Shown: in pieces, positions 20,605 through 31,820 of the stretch | Numbering within the stretch: position 1 is the first letter of the stretch | Layout: the number at the start of each line of letters is the position of its first letter | NCBI RefSeq assembly: GCF_026213295.1 | Contig: NC_079419.1 | Location: 21,331,180-21,395,179 of the forward strand | Reading direction: 5' to 3' | From: Gadus chalcogrammus | Lineage: Eukaryota; Chordata; Actinopteri; Gadiformes; Gadidae | Length of the DNA: 64,000 bases | Notes under the pieces: generated by a model | Database searches by the model: none | What the model saw: only the letters and a program-made list of their open reading frames with translations | What the model was told of the DNA's origin: nothing | Position numbers and translations under genes: made by a program

Positions 20605-23600
20605 TTCTCTGTTGATTATATTGTAAGACTCATGTTTAAAAAAAAAAAAATTCATACATGCCTCATGAAGATGAGGAAGAAGTAATAAAAAAAATAAAAA
20701 TAAAGAACAATAAAATCTGGAGTGTTGCCAAGAGGACCTGCGTGTAAGTATTTACAATAGTAGCTATTGTTGAAAAACAAAAAAGTTGTTAATTCTGTTT
20801 TCCAACTGATTATTTTTCTTGTTTTGCAGTCCCTTCACCACCTATCATCACACCTGTCAGGGTCGATGATGAAGGCATGGCTGGTGTATCAGCTGCTGGA
20901 ATCCAACCACATAATAGTAATAGTTTGTTAGTTGGTCAAACTAGTTTGTTGGCAATTATTCAGAGCTAGGCTACCTATTAGGGATGGGCGTGAGGAATCG
21001 ATTACTCGAGTACCCCTCGTTACAAATGAACTCGGTTGGTGGACAGGCAAACTCGAGTTTGCATATACACACACAAACAAAGTTTTCTGAAACAAATGTA
21101 TAAATTTTCTGTCGGCGCCACTAACGCATGACGTGGGCACAAAGAAAATTAAATGCATCCATTTCCATGGCGCGTTCCGTGCCGTGTGCAGGCACGCCAG
21201 AATTCAAAAAGTTAAGAGATGGCGGTTAAAGCAAACCGCAGCGAAGAATTTAAATACTTTAAAGAAATAGGAGATCATAAGGTGAAATGTAAAATATGCC
21301 AAGCGAAATCGAGCTACCAGAAAGTACTATGCGGCAGCATATGCTCCTGAAACACAACGGTGAGTTCGGGAAAGCAGACCCGCAGCAACGGTGAAAGTGA
21401 AAGTGTGTCAGCTATTTTCACCGCCGCAAGACGCAGCTGTAATCCCGGGCGTGTAGAGAAGATCACAACGCTGAGTATTTCCATAGTCCATTTGCTGCCG
21501 TTTTATTTGCAGCTTTAAATTATTTGCAATGGTTAGGCTACTTGTTTAGTTTTTTTTAAACTGTTACAGGCCTTGGTTCGACGTGATTTAAATTGTGAGA
21601 CACATGTTTATTTTTGTAAGGGAAATGTGTTTTGAACGTTTGCAAAAATAAATAATGAATACTCTGATAACTCTGACTGTTTTGATGGAGAATAAGCATT
21701 ACATGTTTGGTTGGTAATATTGCCGTTCATCATCAGGCCTATTCCTGCTGCAGATGCGTTGCATTCTAAAAATAGATTTGATTTAACGAGTACTCGATTG
21801 ATCCTCGAGGAATTCCTTCGATCACTCGAGTTTGGAATTTACTACTCGTGCCCATCCCTACTACCTAGCCTACATCACTTATTGTTCTTTGCATTTGCTC
21901 TGCAGTTACTCCATGTGAATCCTCCACAATCGGGGGAGAAACCTATGAGGCCTTTCAAGGTACCTTAATACAGACACATAGCTACACTATATAAACCTAT
22001 TTGTACCTGTTCCCAGTTTAGCCCTGCATTTACATTTTCAATGACTTGATTATTGAAATAATTTGGTTTTAGGGAACCATCAAGATGGAACGGATACAGT
22101 CTCCGAAGGTATCTTTGAAAAAGTCATCCCTTCCCATTGATTATTACAACGACTGAGGAAGCATTTAATGAATCTCGATTGTAATGTTAATTATTATGCT
22201 TGTTTCCACAGAGATTTTCAGTTTCCTGGAGGGTATGGAGAGGAGGATTATGCTGAAGTTGGAAAGGATGCACGAGGACCTAAGAAATGGCAATGGTAGA
22301 GTCATGGAGGCTGTGGAGTCCAGGCCAGGAAGGACATCTGAGGCAGCTGAAGAGGACATGTTAGAGGGTCCATGTCAAAACCTCGCAGACTTGGAGGACC
22401 TCTGCAAAAAGATTGCAGACCGCTCTTTTAAAAAGAAAATGGTATGTCCTGGAATATTAGAAATTAGACCAAGAAACCAATAGACCTACAGTCTAAGTTT
22501 ATTTTTCTCTTTATATTGCTGGGACACATTCTTTAATAGAACATTAATATGTACAACTTGTTAAATGTGTCAAATATGTTGTTTGAAATGAAATGGTTTT
22601 GAGGTGATTTTTATTATTTTATTTCTTTAGATTCGGCACCTGAGCCTTCTTGGAGGCAGCAATGTCGGGGATGGGGTTCGAAGGATGCTGAAAAAAATCG
22701 GCACTAATGAGCTGTGGAAGGGGTTCAGTTTAAAGGGGAGAAAGGGGAAGAGACCCATCCACAGTTTATTAATATATGACGTGGTGATACGTAAGTTAAA
22801 TCTCACACACACACACACGTATAGCCTTCATCAAAAAATATATTGCAGCACATTCAAGTGCTAAACATTCACTGTAGGCTACAATGCTTTAAATCAGGGG
22901 TTTTCAAAGTGTGAGAGAGTGAGCCCCCCCTCAGAGAAAAAAATTCAGCTGAGCCCCCCCCCCCCCCAATTTTTTTTTCTAAATACCTGTGTTTTGAAAG
23001 CTATTTTAATTATTTTACATATTTCAAACATCTCCGATCATATTTTTAAAACATTTGGAACATATTTTTTAAACATTTGAAACAAATTTTTTAACATATT
23101 TCTTAAACATATTTCTGAAACATTACAACATCTTTTTGCGTTTTTAAACAACCCAATTTAACAACTTTATCTAAGCATGTTTTAGCTTAACCTTTTTTAA
23201 ATACATTTGAACATCTTAATCTGTGTAAACTGCCAGTTTACAGATTCATTCAGGGTCCCCGACTCTGAATTTTCTGAGTCGAATCAGATCTGCCTTTTCA
23301 GTCCAGAGATTCGACTATTCGGCGGGGTTTGTTTACCGGCGTTGCTATGGTGACCTAAATTATTATAAGCAACTGAAAACGACGCCGGTTTGAAACTAAA
23401 ACTGTGATTCAGAAAAAAGTATAAATGCTATCAAAATTCCGTTTAGATAGTATTGAAGATACAAGTGTGTAGATTTGTTTAATGGTTTGAACGATGGTAA
23501 ACGGTTGAAAAAGGAATGAGTTACGATGTCTAGAAGTAGGTGTATCAGAATGGGCTGACGTCTTCAATGAAAACAGCTGAAAACGAAGCAGTATGAAACT

Positions 23601-26600
23601 AAAACTGTGATTCTGAAGACATTTTAAATGATATCGAAATTCTGTTTCGATATTATTGAAGATACAAGTGTGTAGATTAGTTAATTGGTTTGCACGAAGA
23701 TAAACGGTTGAAAATTGATTAAGTTATGTTACTTCTACAGTTGAAGTACGACTGATGATTTGAATCATCGTCTTTCAGGGTTTTTTTCGGGTTTATTTTT
23801 TTCTCACGTCGCGCCCCCCCTGAAGAACCGCGCCCCCCAGGGGGGGCGCGCCCCACAGTTTGAAAACCACTGCTTTAAATAGTACACTGTATAACAGTTT
23901 TTCCATTACTCTGCTGGCAAATACAGACAAACAAACAAACAACAATGAAAACATAACCTCCTTGGGCGGTAATGGAGATTTCCCTTGATTACACTTGTCC
24001 CACCATTACTAGGTCAGTCATATGAATATTTTTGTTTAGGTGCCTGCAGCCGTACCTTTCCGAATGTGGACTGCCAGAAGGTGGAGGAGGCCATTGCGGT
24101 TACCCTCAAACATGCTCCCCACCGCAGATCAACAAACCAGGTATATACACATATTATATACACTTATCCAAACATATGATCAATTGTCCATTACAATTTA
24201 AAATAACTTTTAATTATTTTAACTGCACTACGTCAACCATGCACAATTTAATATACATTTTAATATGGGATATTCTGTATGTAAACCACCAGGCAATACA
24301 TACTGTCGCAGCCCAGCTCTCAGCACGACGCAACAAGGGAATTTCAAATCACGTTCTTTATTAATGCTTTGAATTTAACAAGTTACAAAGTGGTCAAATG
24401 AACAGAAAATAGAAAATAAAGTGGTTCTGGGATGGTTCTGGGATGGACGGATGACCAATCAAGAGGTTTACTAGTTCATTCAGCAGAGAGGGTGGTTGTG
24501 GGGGGGTGATTGTGAGGGGGGTGGTGTGGGGGGAGATTGTGACCCCTGTCTCTCTCTCCCCATGACCACACCTCGGGCCGATCGCACGCCCTCGGCGGCG
24601 ATGTGTCTTTCGAATGAATGTGCCCTATCAACTTGAAATGGTACTTTCGGCGCCTACCCTGGGTGGTGGGGGGTGATTGTGAGGGGGGTGGTGTGGGGGG
24701 TGATTGTGAGGGGGGTGGTGTGGGGGGGTGATTGTGAGGGGGGTGGTGTGGGGGGAGATTGTGAGGGGATGGTGTGGGGGGTGATTGTGGGGGGGGTGGT
24801 GTGGGGGGGTGATTGTGAGGGGGGTGGTGTGGGGGGAGATTGTGAGGGGATGGTGTGGGGGGAGATTGTGAGGGGATGGTGTGGGGGGTGATTGTGGGGG
24901 GGTGATTGTGAGGGGGGTGGTGTGGGGGGGTGATTGTGAGGGGGGTGGTGTGGGGGGAGATTGTGACCCCTGTCTCTCTCTCCCCATGACCACACCTCGG
25001 GCCGATCGCACGCCCTCGGCGGCGATGTGTCTTTCGAATGAATGTGCCCTATCAACTTGAAATGGTACTTTCGGCGCCTACCATGGGTGGTGGGGGGTGA
25101 TTGTGAGGGGATGGTGTGGGGGGTGATTGTGAGGGGATGGTGTGGGGGGTGATTGTGAGGGGGTGTGTGGGGGGTGATTGAGAGGGGATGGCGTGAGGGG
25201 GTGTGTGGGGGGGGATTGTGAGGGGGTGGTGTGGGGGGAGATTGTGAGGAGATGGTGTGGGGGGAGATTGTGAGGGGGGGGGGGGGGGGTGTGCATGCTC
25301 ATTTCTCCAAGCCTGCGGCAAGCCCACTGCTCGTATGCACATGAACGGCTCTGGTCCAAAATTGTTAAAAGACTAAATGAAACTGAAAAAAAAAAGGCAA
25401 AGTAGGTATCAAACATCCAAACAACATTTACATCGGGTGGGAAGCAGGCGGAGGTTGATGGGTGAGATGCAGGGGTGAGGATGGGGCTGACATTCTGGGA
25501 CCATGGTGCGGACTGGCAAAGTGGTCTGGAAAAGATTAAAAATAAAAAAAATAAAAAACGGTAATTGTTTGTGCATTTGTGTTGCAATGGCCCACCGTCA
25601 CATAAATGTAATTTGCCTCTTTTTACTAAAAAAAGGTTACGGGTTTCTTGAATCAAAAAGTTTCCTTTAGAAAACAATGACTGACTTAACACAGGTGTAC
25701 ACTTTTTGTCATTGAGCCTAACTTTCCCTCAAAATTCACTAGCAGCTTCAAAAGGTCATAGACTGGTATGTGATATCTGTGCACTTAAAAAACATAATTC
25801 ACCTTTGTCACAGAGGTTTTTAAATGTTGATGACGACCTCCACAATCGATATTGCAGGGGTGAGGATGAGGGATCTTTCTCACTGTGTCTGGAAAAGACA
25901 AAAAAAAAAAAAAAAAATCAAAAAGTTTGCTCTTGAAAATAATTACTAACTTTACACAGTTGTTTACACTTTTTGTCATTAAGCTTTCCTCAAAATTCAG
26001 TACTTGGAAATGATGAAATTATAGCGCATTGATTACAACCGTTAATTCAAAATTCTTATAATTCCAAACCAGGACGTTGACAATAACTATTTTTTGTTGC
26101 AGAGGAACAATTGCGAAATAAACCATTTTTAATCAATAACTTCGTATTGAAATGTTAATTTGTTGACTGTAGAATTGTTTAAAAAAAAGCAATATAACAC
26201 TCGTGGGAGTGGGGTAGGTTAGGATAATTCCACGTGTGTGGTTGCCTATACGCAACTCGGCCTCCGTACACCACCCGTGGGATTATCCCTTATCTACCCC
26301 ACTCGTGCTATATTGCTTAAGTATGCATAAATAACATTAACATAAAGGCTTAATATATACATATCTCTGACACACAGCAAATAGGTAATAAAAGGAAATA
26401 GTGGTGATTACTATGTGACTATACTGCCATCTACATCGTCATTTAAATCCGTTTTGGTAATCTCTAATTATAATTTAACTGCCATTAACGTGCGTCAGTT
26501 CAACTAAACTTTGTTTAGAGTAGCCAGACATACATCTCCACATATTAACTAACACTTACATATTAGCTGCTAACTAAACTAACGTCATTAAAGTACGGAA

Positions 26601-27897
26601 TTATCGCGTACATTATATAATAGGAAGAAAACAGACTTACGGTTCGCAGTGACGCAAAAACATGTCTAAAAATAATATGTTACAGGACTAACTTCTACTA
26701 ATTAAACTGTCAGTAACAAGCAAACTAAAACCGTGCAGACTCCTCTGGTGTTTTGCCGCGAACTGACCAGATCACAAGATGCTGCTGAGCAACGGATCTC
26801 TGCCCATGCGCAATCTGTTACGGTCTCTGCATGGCCTTTCTAAAAATTACTGTTCCACATTTATCATGTCCCCAAAATCTAAACTATACTTTCTTGTACT
26901 TGAGATTGATTACATTAGGTTCACAAAGTAATGAGACATCTGTGCACTTAAAAAAAAAATCACCTTTCTTCTCGTTCACCTCATCTGAATAACTGTGGAA
27001 TTGCGCTAAATAGGATGACTTGTTTGTTGAATGGACGGAATGAGACGTTCACTGTCTGAAGTATATTTTCACATTTATTTCACATCTCACTAGCTCTATT
27101 GGCCTACAATTTGGTTGGCATCGATTGTATTAACATTTTGTATTGTTTTGCATTCACAAGATTGCATTCACACGTGTCATATTTCAGCTAGCTAGCACAC
27201 GATTTATTGCATTCACACGTGTCATATTTCAGCTAGCTAGCATACGATTTATTTGCATTCACACGTGTCATATTTCAGCTAGCAAGCTCTATTGACCTAC
27301 AAACGGTTTGAGATCAATTGTTATAAGAAAATAAATAATAAGGCCACTTACCCTTTGTTGAATCCAAGTGAGGAAATGATCACCTTTTTTGAGGGCGAGG
27401 CAGCGACAAATCCATGTGTGACTGGCTGTGTGACTGGCTGGTCACAAACTGCCACGACGTTATCTGGTTATCAAGGTTATCGTCGCTATTAACGTGCGCA
27501 CGCACCAGTCAACCTACGTTGTTACGATGGCGTCACACGGTTGAAGAGTACCGCTTGTTGATTCGTATGAGATTTTGTACAATATTTTTAACGAATATAT
27601 GATAAAATGATGGCAGATCAGATCAGGCAAACTCTTCATAATAATGTTCTTGAAGCCTTAATGTTCGCATTTGCTCTGCAGTTACTCCATGTGAATCCTC
27701 CATTATCGGATGTTTTTATGTTAATATACTAATGCATTACATTATAATTCTCACTAGTAAAAGCAGGTAAAATTGCTCTGTTGTCTAACTGTAGCTAATT
27801 GTTGCAGGTATTGATTCCGGACGACCTGGTGGAGGACGAGGAGGAGGAGGAGGAGGAGGAGGAGGAGGAGGAGGGGGAGGACGAAGTGGAGGAATAG
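19974..27897 (+). CDS. DUF4806-type gene, ten phase-consistent exons
   Basis: Ten GT-AG exons join without a stop: 19974-20063, 20147-20258, 20411-20533, 20830-20916, 21906-21959, 22073-22108, 22212-22441, 22631-22790, 24040-24140, 27808-27897. Their sum is 1083 bases, 361 codons including the final TAG. The N-terminal part (FSVVHFLEENEVDVAPSLWL, then CYWPANNASVLARRC and WKKYKVRVFSTT) and the C-terminal part (IRHLSLLGGSNVGDGVRRML ... LWKGFSLKGRKGKRPIHSLL, then NVDCQKVEEAIAVTLKHAP) match the layout of DUF4806-containing proteins as I remember it. It ends in an acidic tail. An upstream exon with the start codon was not found. Function unknown; such genes often accompany transposases in animal elements. 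Confidence 0.72.
20552..20601. repeat. (TA)n microsatellite
   Basis: An uninterrupted (TA)n tract of about 25 units in the intron just after the exon ending at 20533. Confidence 0.95.
20979..21861. mobile_element. hAT-type element (883 bp) with target-site duplication, in an intron
   Basis: Ends are TAGGGATGGGCG at the left and CGTGCCCATCCCTA at the right. The flanks CTACCTAT (20971-20978) and CTACCTAG (21862-21869) form an 8-bp duplication with one mismatch, typical of hAT. Both ends carry CTCGAG/ACTCGAG-rich subterminal sequence. Inside, 21218-21350 encodes a BED-finger-like start (MAVKANRSEEFKYFKEIGDH then VKCKIC), so it derives from an autonomous ZBED-type hAT by deletion of most of the transposase. 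Confidence 0.88.
22895..23872. mobile_element. Non-autonomous hAT (978 bp), perfect 8-bp duplication
   Basis: Left end CAGGGGTTTTCAAAGTGTG, right end CACAGTTTGAAAACCACTG, flanked by CTTTAAAT at 22887-22894 and again at 23873-23880. The C-rich subterminal blocks at both ends (AGCCCCCCC, GCGCCCCCC) and the CAG...CTG ends fit Charlie-like hATs. No coding frame inside. It sits in the intron before the exon at 24040. Confidence 0.92.
24423..25440 (+). pseudogene. Internally deleted copy of the 17.96-19.18 kb transposase, filled with a G-rich minisatellite
   Basis: The segment starting TTCTGGGATGGACGGATGAC (about 24435) matches the transposase at about 18162. The segment at 25294-25365 (ATTTCTCCAAGCCTG, CCCACTGCTCGTATGCAC) matches 18628-18670, runs straight into a match of 18858-18890 (GGTCCAAA...AAAAGACT) and then 18927-18963 (AAACATCCAAACAACATTTA). 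The middle is replaced by the minisatellite below. It therefore looks like a deletion derivative of the same family, lying inside the last intron of the DUF4806-type gene. Confidence 0.8.
24500..25290. repeat. G-rich minisatellite with a duplicated spacer of about 120 bp
   Basis: Units such as GGTGTGGGGGGTGATTGTGA and GGTGTGGGGGGAGATTGTGA alternate in long runs. A unique spacer (GACCCCTGTCTCTCTC ... CGGCGCCTACC) occurs twice, about 24541-24660 and 24963-25083, nearly identical. This points to expansion by duplication of a compound block of about 420 bp. Confidence 0.9.
25441..26187. other. Intron sequence, no gene seen
   Basis: AT-rich, with two echoes of TTTACACTTTTTGTCATT (25698 and 25965) and of GTCTGGAAAAGA (25524 and 25889), suggesting an old duplication of about 270-360 bases. 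No convincing frame. Confidence 0.5.
26188..26317. mobile_element. 130-bp foldback MITE
   Basis: The left arm AGCAATATAACACTCGTGGG and the following GAGTGGGGTAG are mirrored by CTACCCCACTCGTGCTATAT and TGCT at the right. A second inner pair, GGATAATTCCACG (26222-26234) and CGTGGGATTATCC (26276-26288), makes an almost continuous hairpin. Confidence 0.85.
26318..27807. other. Remainder of the last DUF4806-type intron, with tandem repeat and exon echo
   Basis: Holds three tandem copies of a unit of about 46 bp (27163-27285; GCATTCACACGTGTCATATT plus TCAGCTAGC). A copy of the exon beginning at 21906 with its acceptor lies at 27668-27711 (TTTGCTCTGCAGTTACTCCA then TGTGAATCCTCC). Otherwise AT-rich without a recognisable gene. 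Confidence 0.7.
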
Positions 27898-27916
27898 GAG
27901 GAGGCTTTAACCCATA

Positions 27917-27922
27917 AATAAA
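27917..27922 (+). terminator. Poly(A) signal of the DUF4806-type gene
   Basis: AATAAA 20 bases after the stop codon at 27895-27897. Confidence 0.6.
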
Positions 27923-28194
27923 GAATTTGTTTATACTTTAAACAGTGTTTTTTCTTCTATAAGCATATACATAATAAGTTACATACACAATACAGCCTGT
28001 TATACTGTAAGTAGATTTATTTTAAATAAAGAAGTTAAATAACATTGTTGAGTGAACACATTTAGTTTAGTTTTTCACTATAGGCTACATTTTACTAGTT
28101 AATATGCATATATACTTTGTATACAGAAAAATATCCATTAAATGCATGTGACTAGGTTGAGAAATTGATCCTGCATTTTGGTATATGAAGGTCC

Positions 28195-28405
28195 AAAGCA
28201 TGACCTGCTACCAAAATCTGGGGATGTCCCCTGAACGTCCCCTAAATGTTGTGAGGACGTTACATAGACGTCCCGGGGACGTTTGTTTGCGACGTCCCCG
28301 GGACCTTTAGGGAACCATACAAAAGGACGTTGTGGGGACGTTCCCTTGCGACGTCCTTATAACTTTCGGGGACGTTCAGGGGACGTCCTAGAGACGTCAT
28401 TTTGT
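28195..28405. repeat. GACGT-rich inverted and direct repeats (MITE-like)
   Basis: Many copies of GGGGACGTT, GACGTCC and their complements in both orientations, ending in a GTTAGCTGGGTA segment common at the end of such fish repeats. 28410-28530 holds another degenerate family with repeated GGTTCAAT(A/G)T(G/T)CCGAA and GGTCCG words. No gene in 27930-28920. A (CA)n tract lies at 28721-28745. Confidence 0.7.
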
Positions 28406-28717
28406 TAGCTGGGTATGCCGACGGTTCAATGTTCCGAAAACGGAACCCATTGGTCCGAAGGTCCGTTTGTCCGACTTTTCAAAAATGAGGCGCATTAGGC
28501 CGGCGGTTCAATATGCCGAATAGGACTACTACATATAAAGAGTTTTATACCTTGCTCGCGCTCTCTCTCGCTCTCTCTCCAAAATACAACATAGGCCTAC
28601 ATATCACGTTCACGATGAATATTGGAGAGCAAAGTGACAACGCGACAACTTCATTTCGACACGGTGTTTCAGCCCCATGGACAGAGAGCGTAGGTCTAAC
28701 TCTCAACACAGGCACGA

Positions 28718-28748
<31 letters not shown>

Positions 28749-28925
28749 ACTAAGTACACGGTATGAGGTATAAGTTTGACTAAATCAATGCCAGCGAAAT
28801 TATTTAGGCTAAAAGCCCACTGTAAACACAGTAAACAACACATATAGGCCCACACACAGCTACTAAAGATAACGTTTTTATTTGTTTTTCACTCACCGTT
28901 TGACTTCTTTACAGGAAAAGTATTA

Positions 28926-29429
28926 GGCCACGTTTATACGTAGCAGGGTATTTATAGAAACGAATATTTCCCCCCCTCCGTTTTCAAAAATAACATTGTG
29001 CACACAACATCGTTTTCAAAAAAGTTGTCGTTTACATCAAAACGGATAAATACGCCGTTGGGTCATTATAACTATGCCAAACCTATGGGCGGCAGTGTAG
29101 GGAGAAGGATAAAGCCATGCAAGCCAATCAGAATCCTCAGAATCAACCACAACGAAGAACACGAGCGTCTTCCTGTAACAAACAAACTGTAAACATAGGG
29201 CGCTCACATGACGTTAAGCATTTCCTGGCGCATAATGTGACGTTACAGAACCTAAAACCCCGTTTCTACCCGTTGACACGACAACACGTAACCGGCGTTT
29301 TCAGAAATCTCCACTTTGGCCGGAGTTTTTAGAAATGATCGTTTTCTGTGACAAAAACTGCGTTTTCATGTAAATGAGAGGCCAAACCGTGTGAAAATAT
29401 CTGCGTTTTCCCTTCGTGTAAACGGGGCC
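28926..29429. mobile_element. PIF-Harbinger-type MITE (504 bp), TTA target duplication
   Basis: Left end GGCCACGTTTATACG, right end CGTGTAAACGGGGCC, flanked by TTA at 28923-28925 and 29430-29432. Three-base TWA duplications and GGCCNCGTTTACAC-like ends are the Harbinger signature. Internal repeated CGTTTTC/GAAAACG words, no transposase. Confidence 0.85.
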
Positions 29430-29639
29430 TTAGTCCTTGTATAACGTGCGCTTCATAAATTCACCTCTTGTGACCGTTCAAGCCCACAGCAACAGTCTGG
29501 CTTGATGAAGTGCACTGCTGGAACTTAGCCTACATCGTCTTTTATTTTTGGTTTCATAATCACAAATGTGGAATTGGCCTGAGCCCCGAGCGGGTTCTCG
29601 TTTCTGGTGTCAAACCCCCGGCTTTCAATAGCCAAACCT

Positions 29640-31449
29640 CCGCTTTCAATAGCCAATGTGACTGCTCTGCCATCTGCCTGACAGAGACCTGGCTGGAACA
29701 ATCAGTACCAGACCAAGCGGTAACTCTTGCAGGTTTCACATTACATCGTTCCGATAGATCTTCCAAACTATCGGGCAAGGCAAAAGGCGGTGGTGTTTGC
29801 ATCATGATAAATGAACGCTGGTGCACAAATTCTACTGAACTCACACATGTATGTTCCCCTCACCTGGAATACCTCACTGTCAAATGCAGACCATCATTCC
29901 TGTCACGGGAGTTTGCATCAATTATTATGATCTGTGTTTACATTCCACCTGAGGCTAACGCTAACACCACCATAGCCGAGTTAGCCAACTACGTCTCCTC
30001 AGTGGAAAATTCCCACCCGGACACAGCAGTCATCGTCCTCGGGATCTTTAACCAGACCAACCTATCATCTGAGCTCTCCTGCTACCAGCAGGTAAATTGC
30101 CCCAGCAGAGGGACCAACACGCTTGACCACTGCTACACCTCCATCAGAGAGGCTTACCGTGCTTTCCCGAGGGCTCCGCTGGGCAGGTCCGACCACGCAA
30201 TGCTGCTGCTAATTCCAAAATACAGGCAAAAAGTTAAATCCTCCAAAACACCAACAACCTTTCTCCGGTGCTGGTCCCCCGAAGCCATTGAACAACTTCG
30301 GGGTTGTTTCGCGTGCACGGACTGGGATGTTTTCCATGCCGCAGGAGACCTGAACGACGTCACCGAAGCAGTGACGCCATACGTCAATTACTGCGTTGAC
30401 CTGTGCATTCCACTCAAAAAAGTCAAAAACTACAATAATAATAAACCGTGGTTTAACAAGGACATTAAAATAATAAGAAAGGAGAAAAATTCAGCACATT
30501 TGTCAGGAAATAAAGAACAATATATGGCTGCCAAATACAAACTGAGATCTGCAATAAGAAGAGCCAAATCCAACTATGCCACTAAATGAGAAGAACAAAT
30601 CACTAATAGTGTAACCCTCTCTATCTGAAAAAAATTACAAAACATGACAAACTACAAAAAGAAACCCACCCCCACACCTGACAGAGACAATCAGCTTTCT
30701 GATTCACTTAACACTTTCTATGGGAGGTTTGAGCAGGCACCGGTTCCACCACCATCTCTCCCAGACTCCCTCCCCCCCCCCCCCCCCCCCTTTCACCATC
30801 TACGAGGAGGAGGTGAGGAGCACCTTCAAAGGACTTAAGAGGAATAAAGCCCCCGGCCCAAATAACATTAGCCCCTCCGTTCTCCACCACTGTGCTGCGG
30901 AGCTGGGGTTTTTACCAACATCTTCAACTCCTCCCTCTGCCAAAGCTCAGTACCCAACTGCTTCAAAGAATCCATTATCATCCCAGTTCCCAAAACCAAG
31001 ACCATCTCCTGCCTCAATGACTACAGACCCATTGCCTTGACATCAGCAGTTATGAAATCATTTGAGCGCATCATACTAAATCACCTGAAATCTGTCACCA
31101 CCCCCCTCATGGACCCATATCAATTTGCATACAGAGCCAACAGGTCAGTTGAAGACACCGTCATCTTAGCAACTCATACACATTCTGAACCACCTGGAGT
31201 CCGCCAACACATATGCCCGCATCCTGTTCATGGATTTCAGCTCTGCATTCACACAATAAACCCGGCCAAACTATTCAATACATTACTGGACATGAACATC
31301 GGCCCATGCATCTGTCACTGGATTCACAGCTTTCTCTGGAACAGGCAACAAAAGGTGAAGATCAAAAATACCACATCCTCCCCTCTCTTCCTCAGTACAG
31401 GCACACCCAAAGGCTGTGTTCTCTCACCCTGGCTATTCTCCCTTTACAC
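29640..31449 (+). pseudogene. L2-clade LINE, part 1: endonuclease and N-terminal RT
   Basis: The first protein segment (to 30587) is the endonuclease region: CSAICLTETWLEQSVPDQAV, VYIPPEANANT, AVIVLGIFNQTNL (the usual GDFN is changed to GIFN) and SRGTNTLDHCYTSIREAYRA, LGRSDHAMLL. Then comes a linker (KPWFNKDIKIIRKEKN). From about 30795 the RT begins (TIYEEEVRSTFKGLKRNKAPG), then [20 protein letters not shown] and [18 protein letters not shown] across frame changes. The 5' end of the endonuclease is missing. A C-run at 30771-30790 lies in the linker. It is interrupted at 31449 by a hAT and continues at 34908. Inactive by truncation, frameshifts and the altered catalytic Asp. Confidence 0.88.
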
Positions 31450-31820
31450 CAGGGGTTCTCAAAGTGCAGCCCAGAATCATTCCTGGCGACCCGCAATGAC
31501 ATACAGATATAAGTAAATAAAATAAAAAATAAAACAATTATTATATATATATTTATTTTTTTTATTATATCAATATTAATTTAAACAAAAATAAATAAAT
31601 ATAAGGAGAAAAGTCGACTCTCCAGCTTTCAATTAAATCCTGTTACATTTGTTCGTTTTAATCCGTACATTACTTTGAAAGGATGAACCGCAGTTTCGTG
31701 ATTTAGACCTCACTTCACCTCACTCCCAGAGGTCCACGACCACGGTGCAATGTTTTTTTTCACCACTGCGATGCTTACGGCGTTTCCCGTCTCAGTCACA
31801 CCTTGACTGCAGCTGTGATA

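Noticed and set aside
24660..25290. CRISPR-like array of regularly repeated units
   Set aside because: Units are directly adjacent G-rich repeats without unique spacers, and the genome is eukaryotic.
24628..25692. Minus-strand Pro/His/Thr-rich open frames
   Set aside because: They are translations of the G-rich minisatellite. Composition follows the repeat and there is no conserved end.
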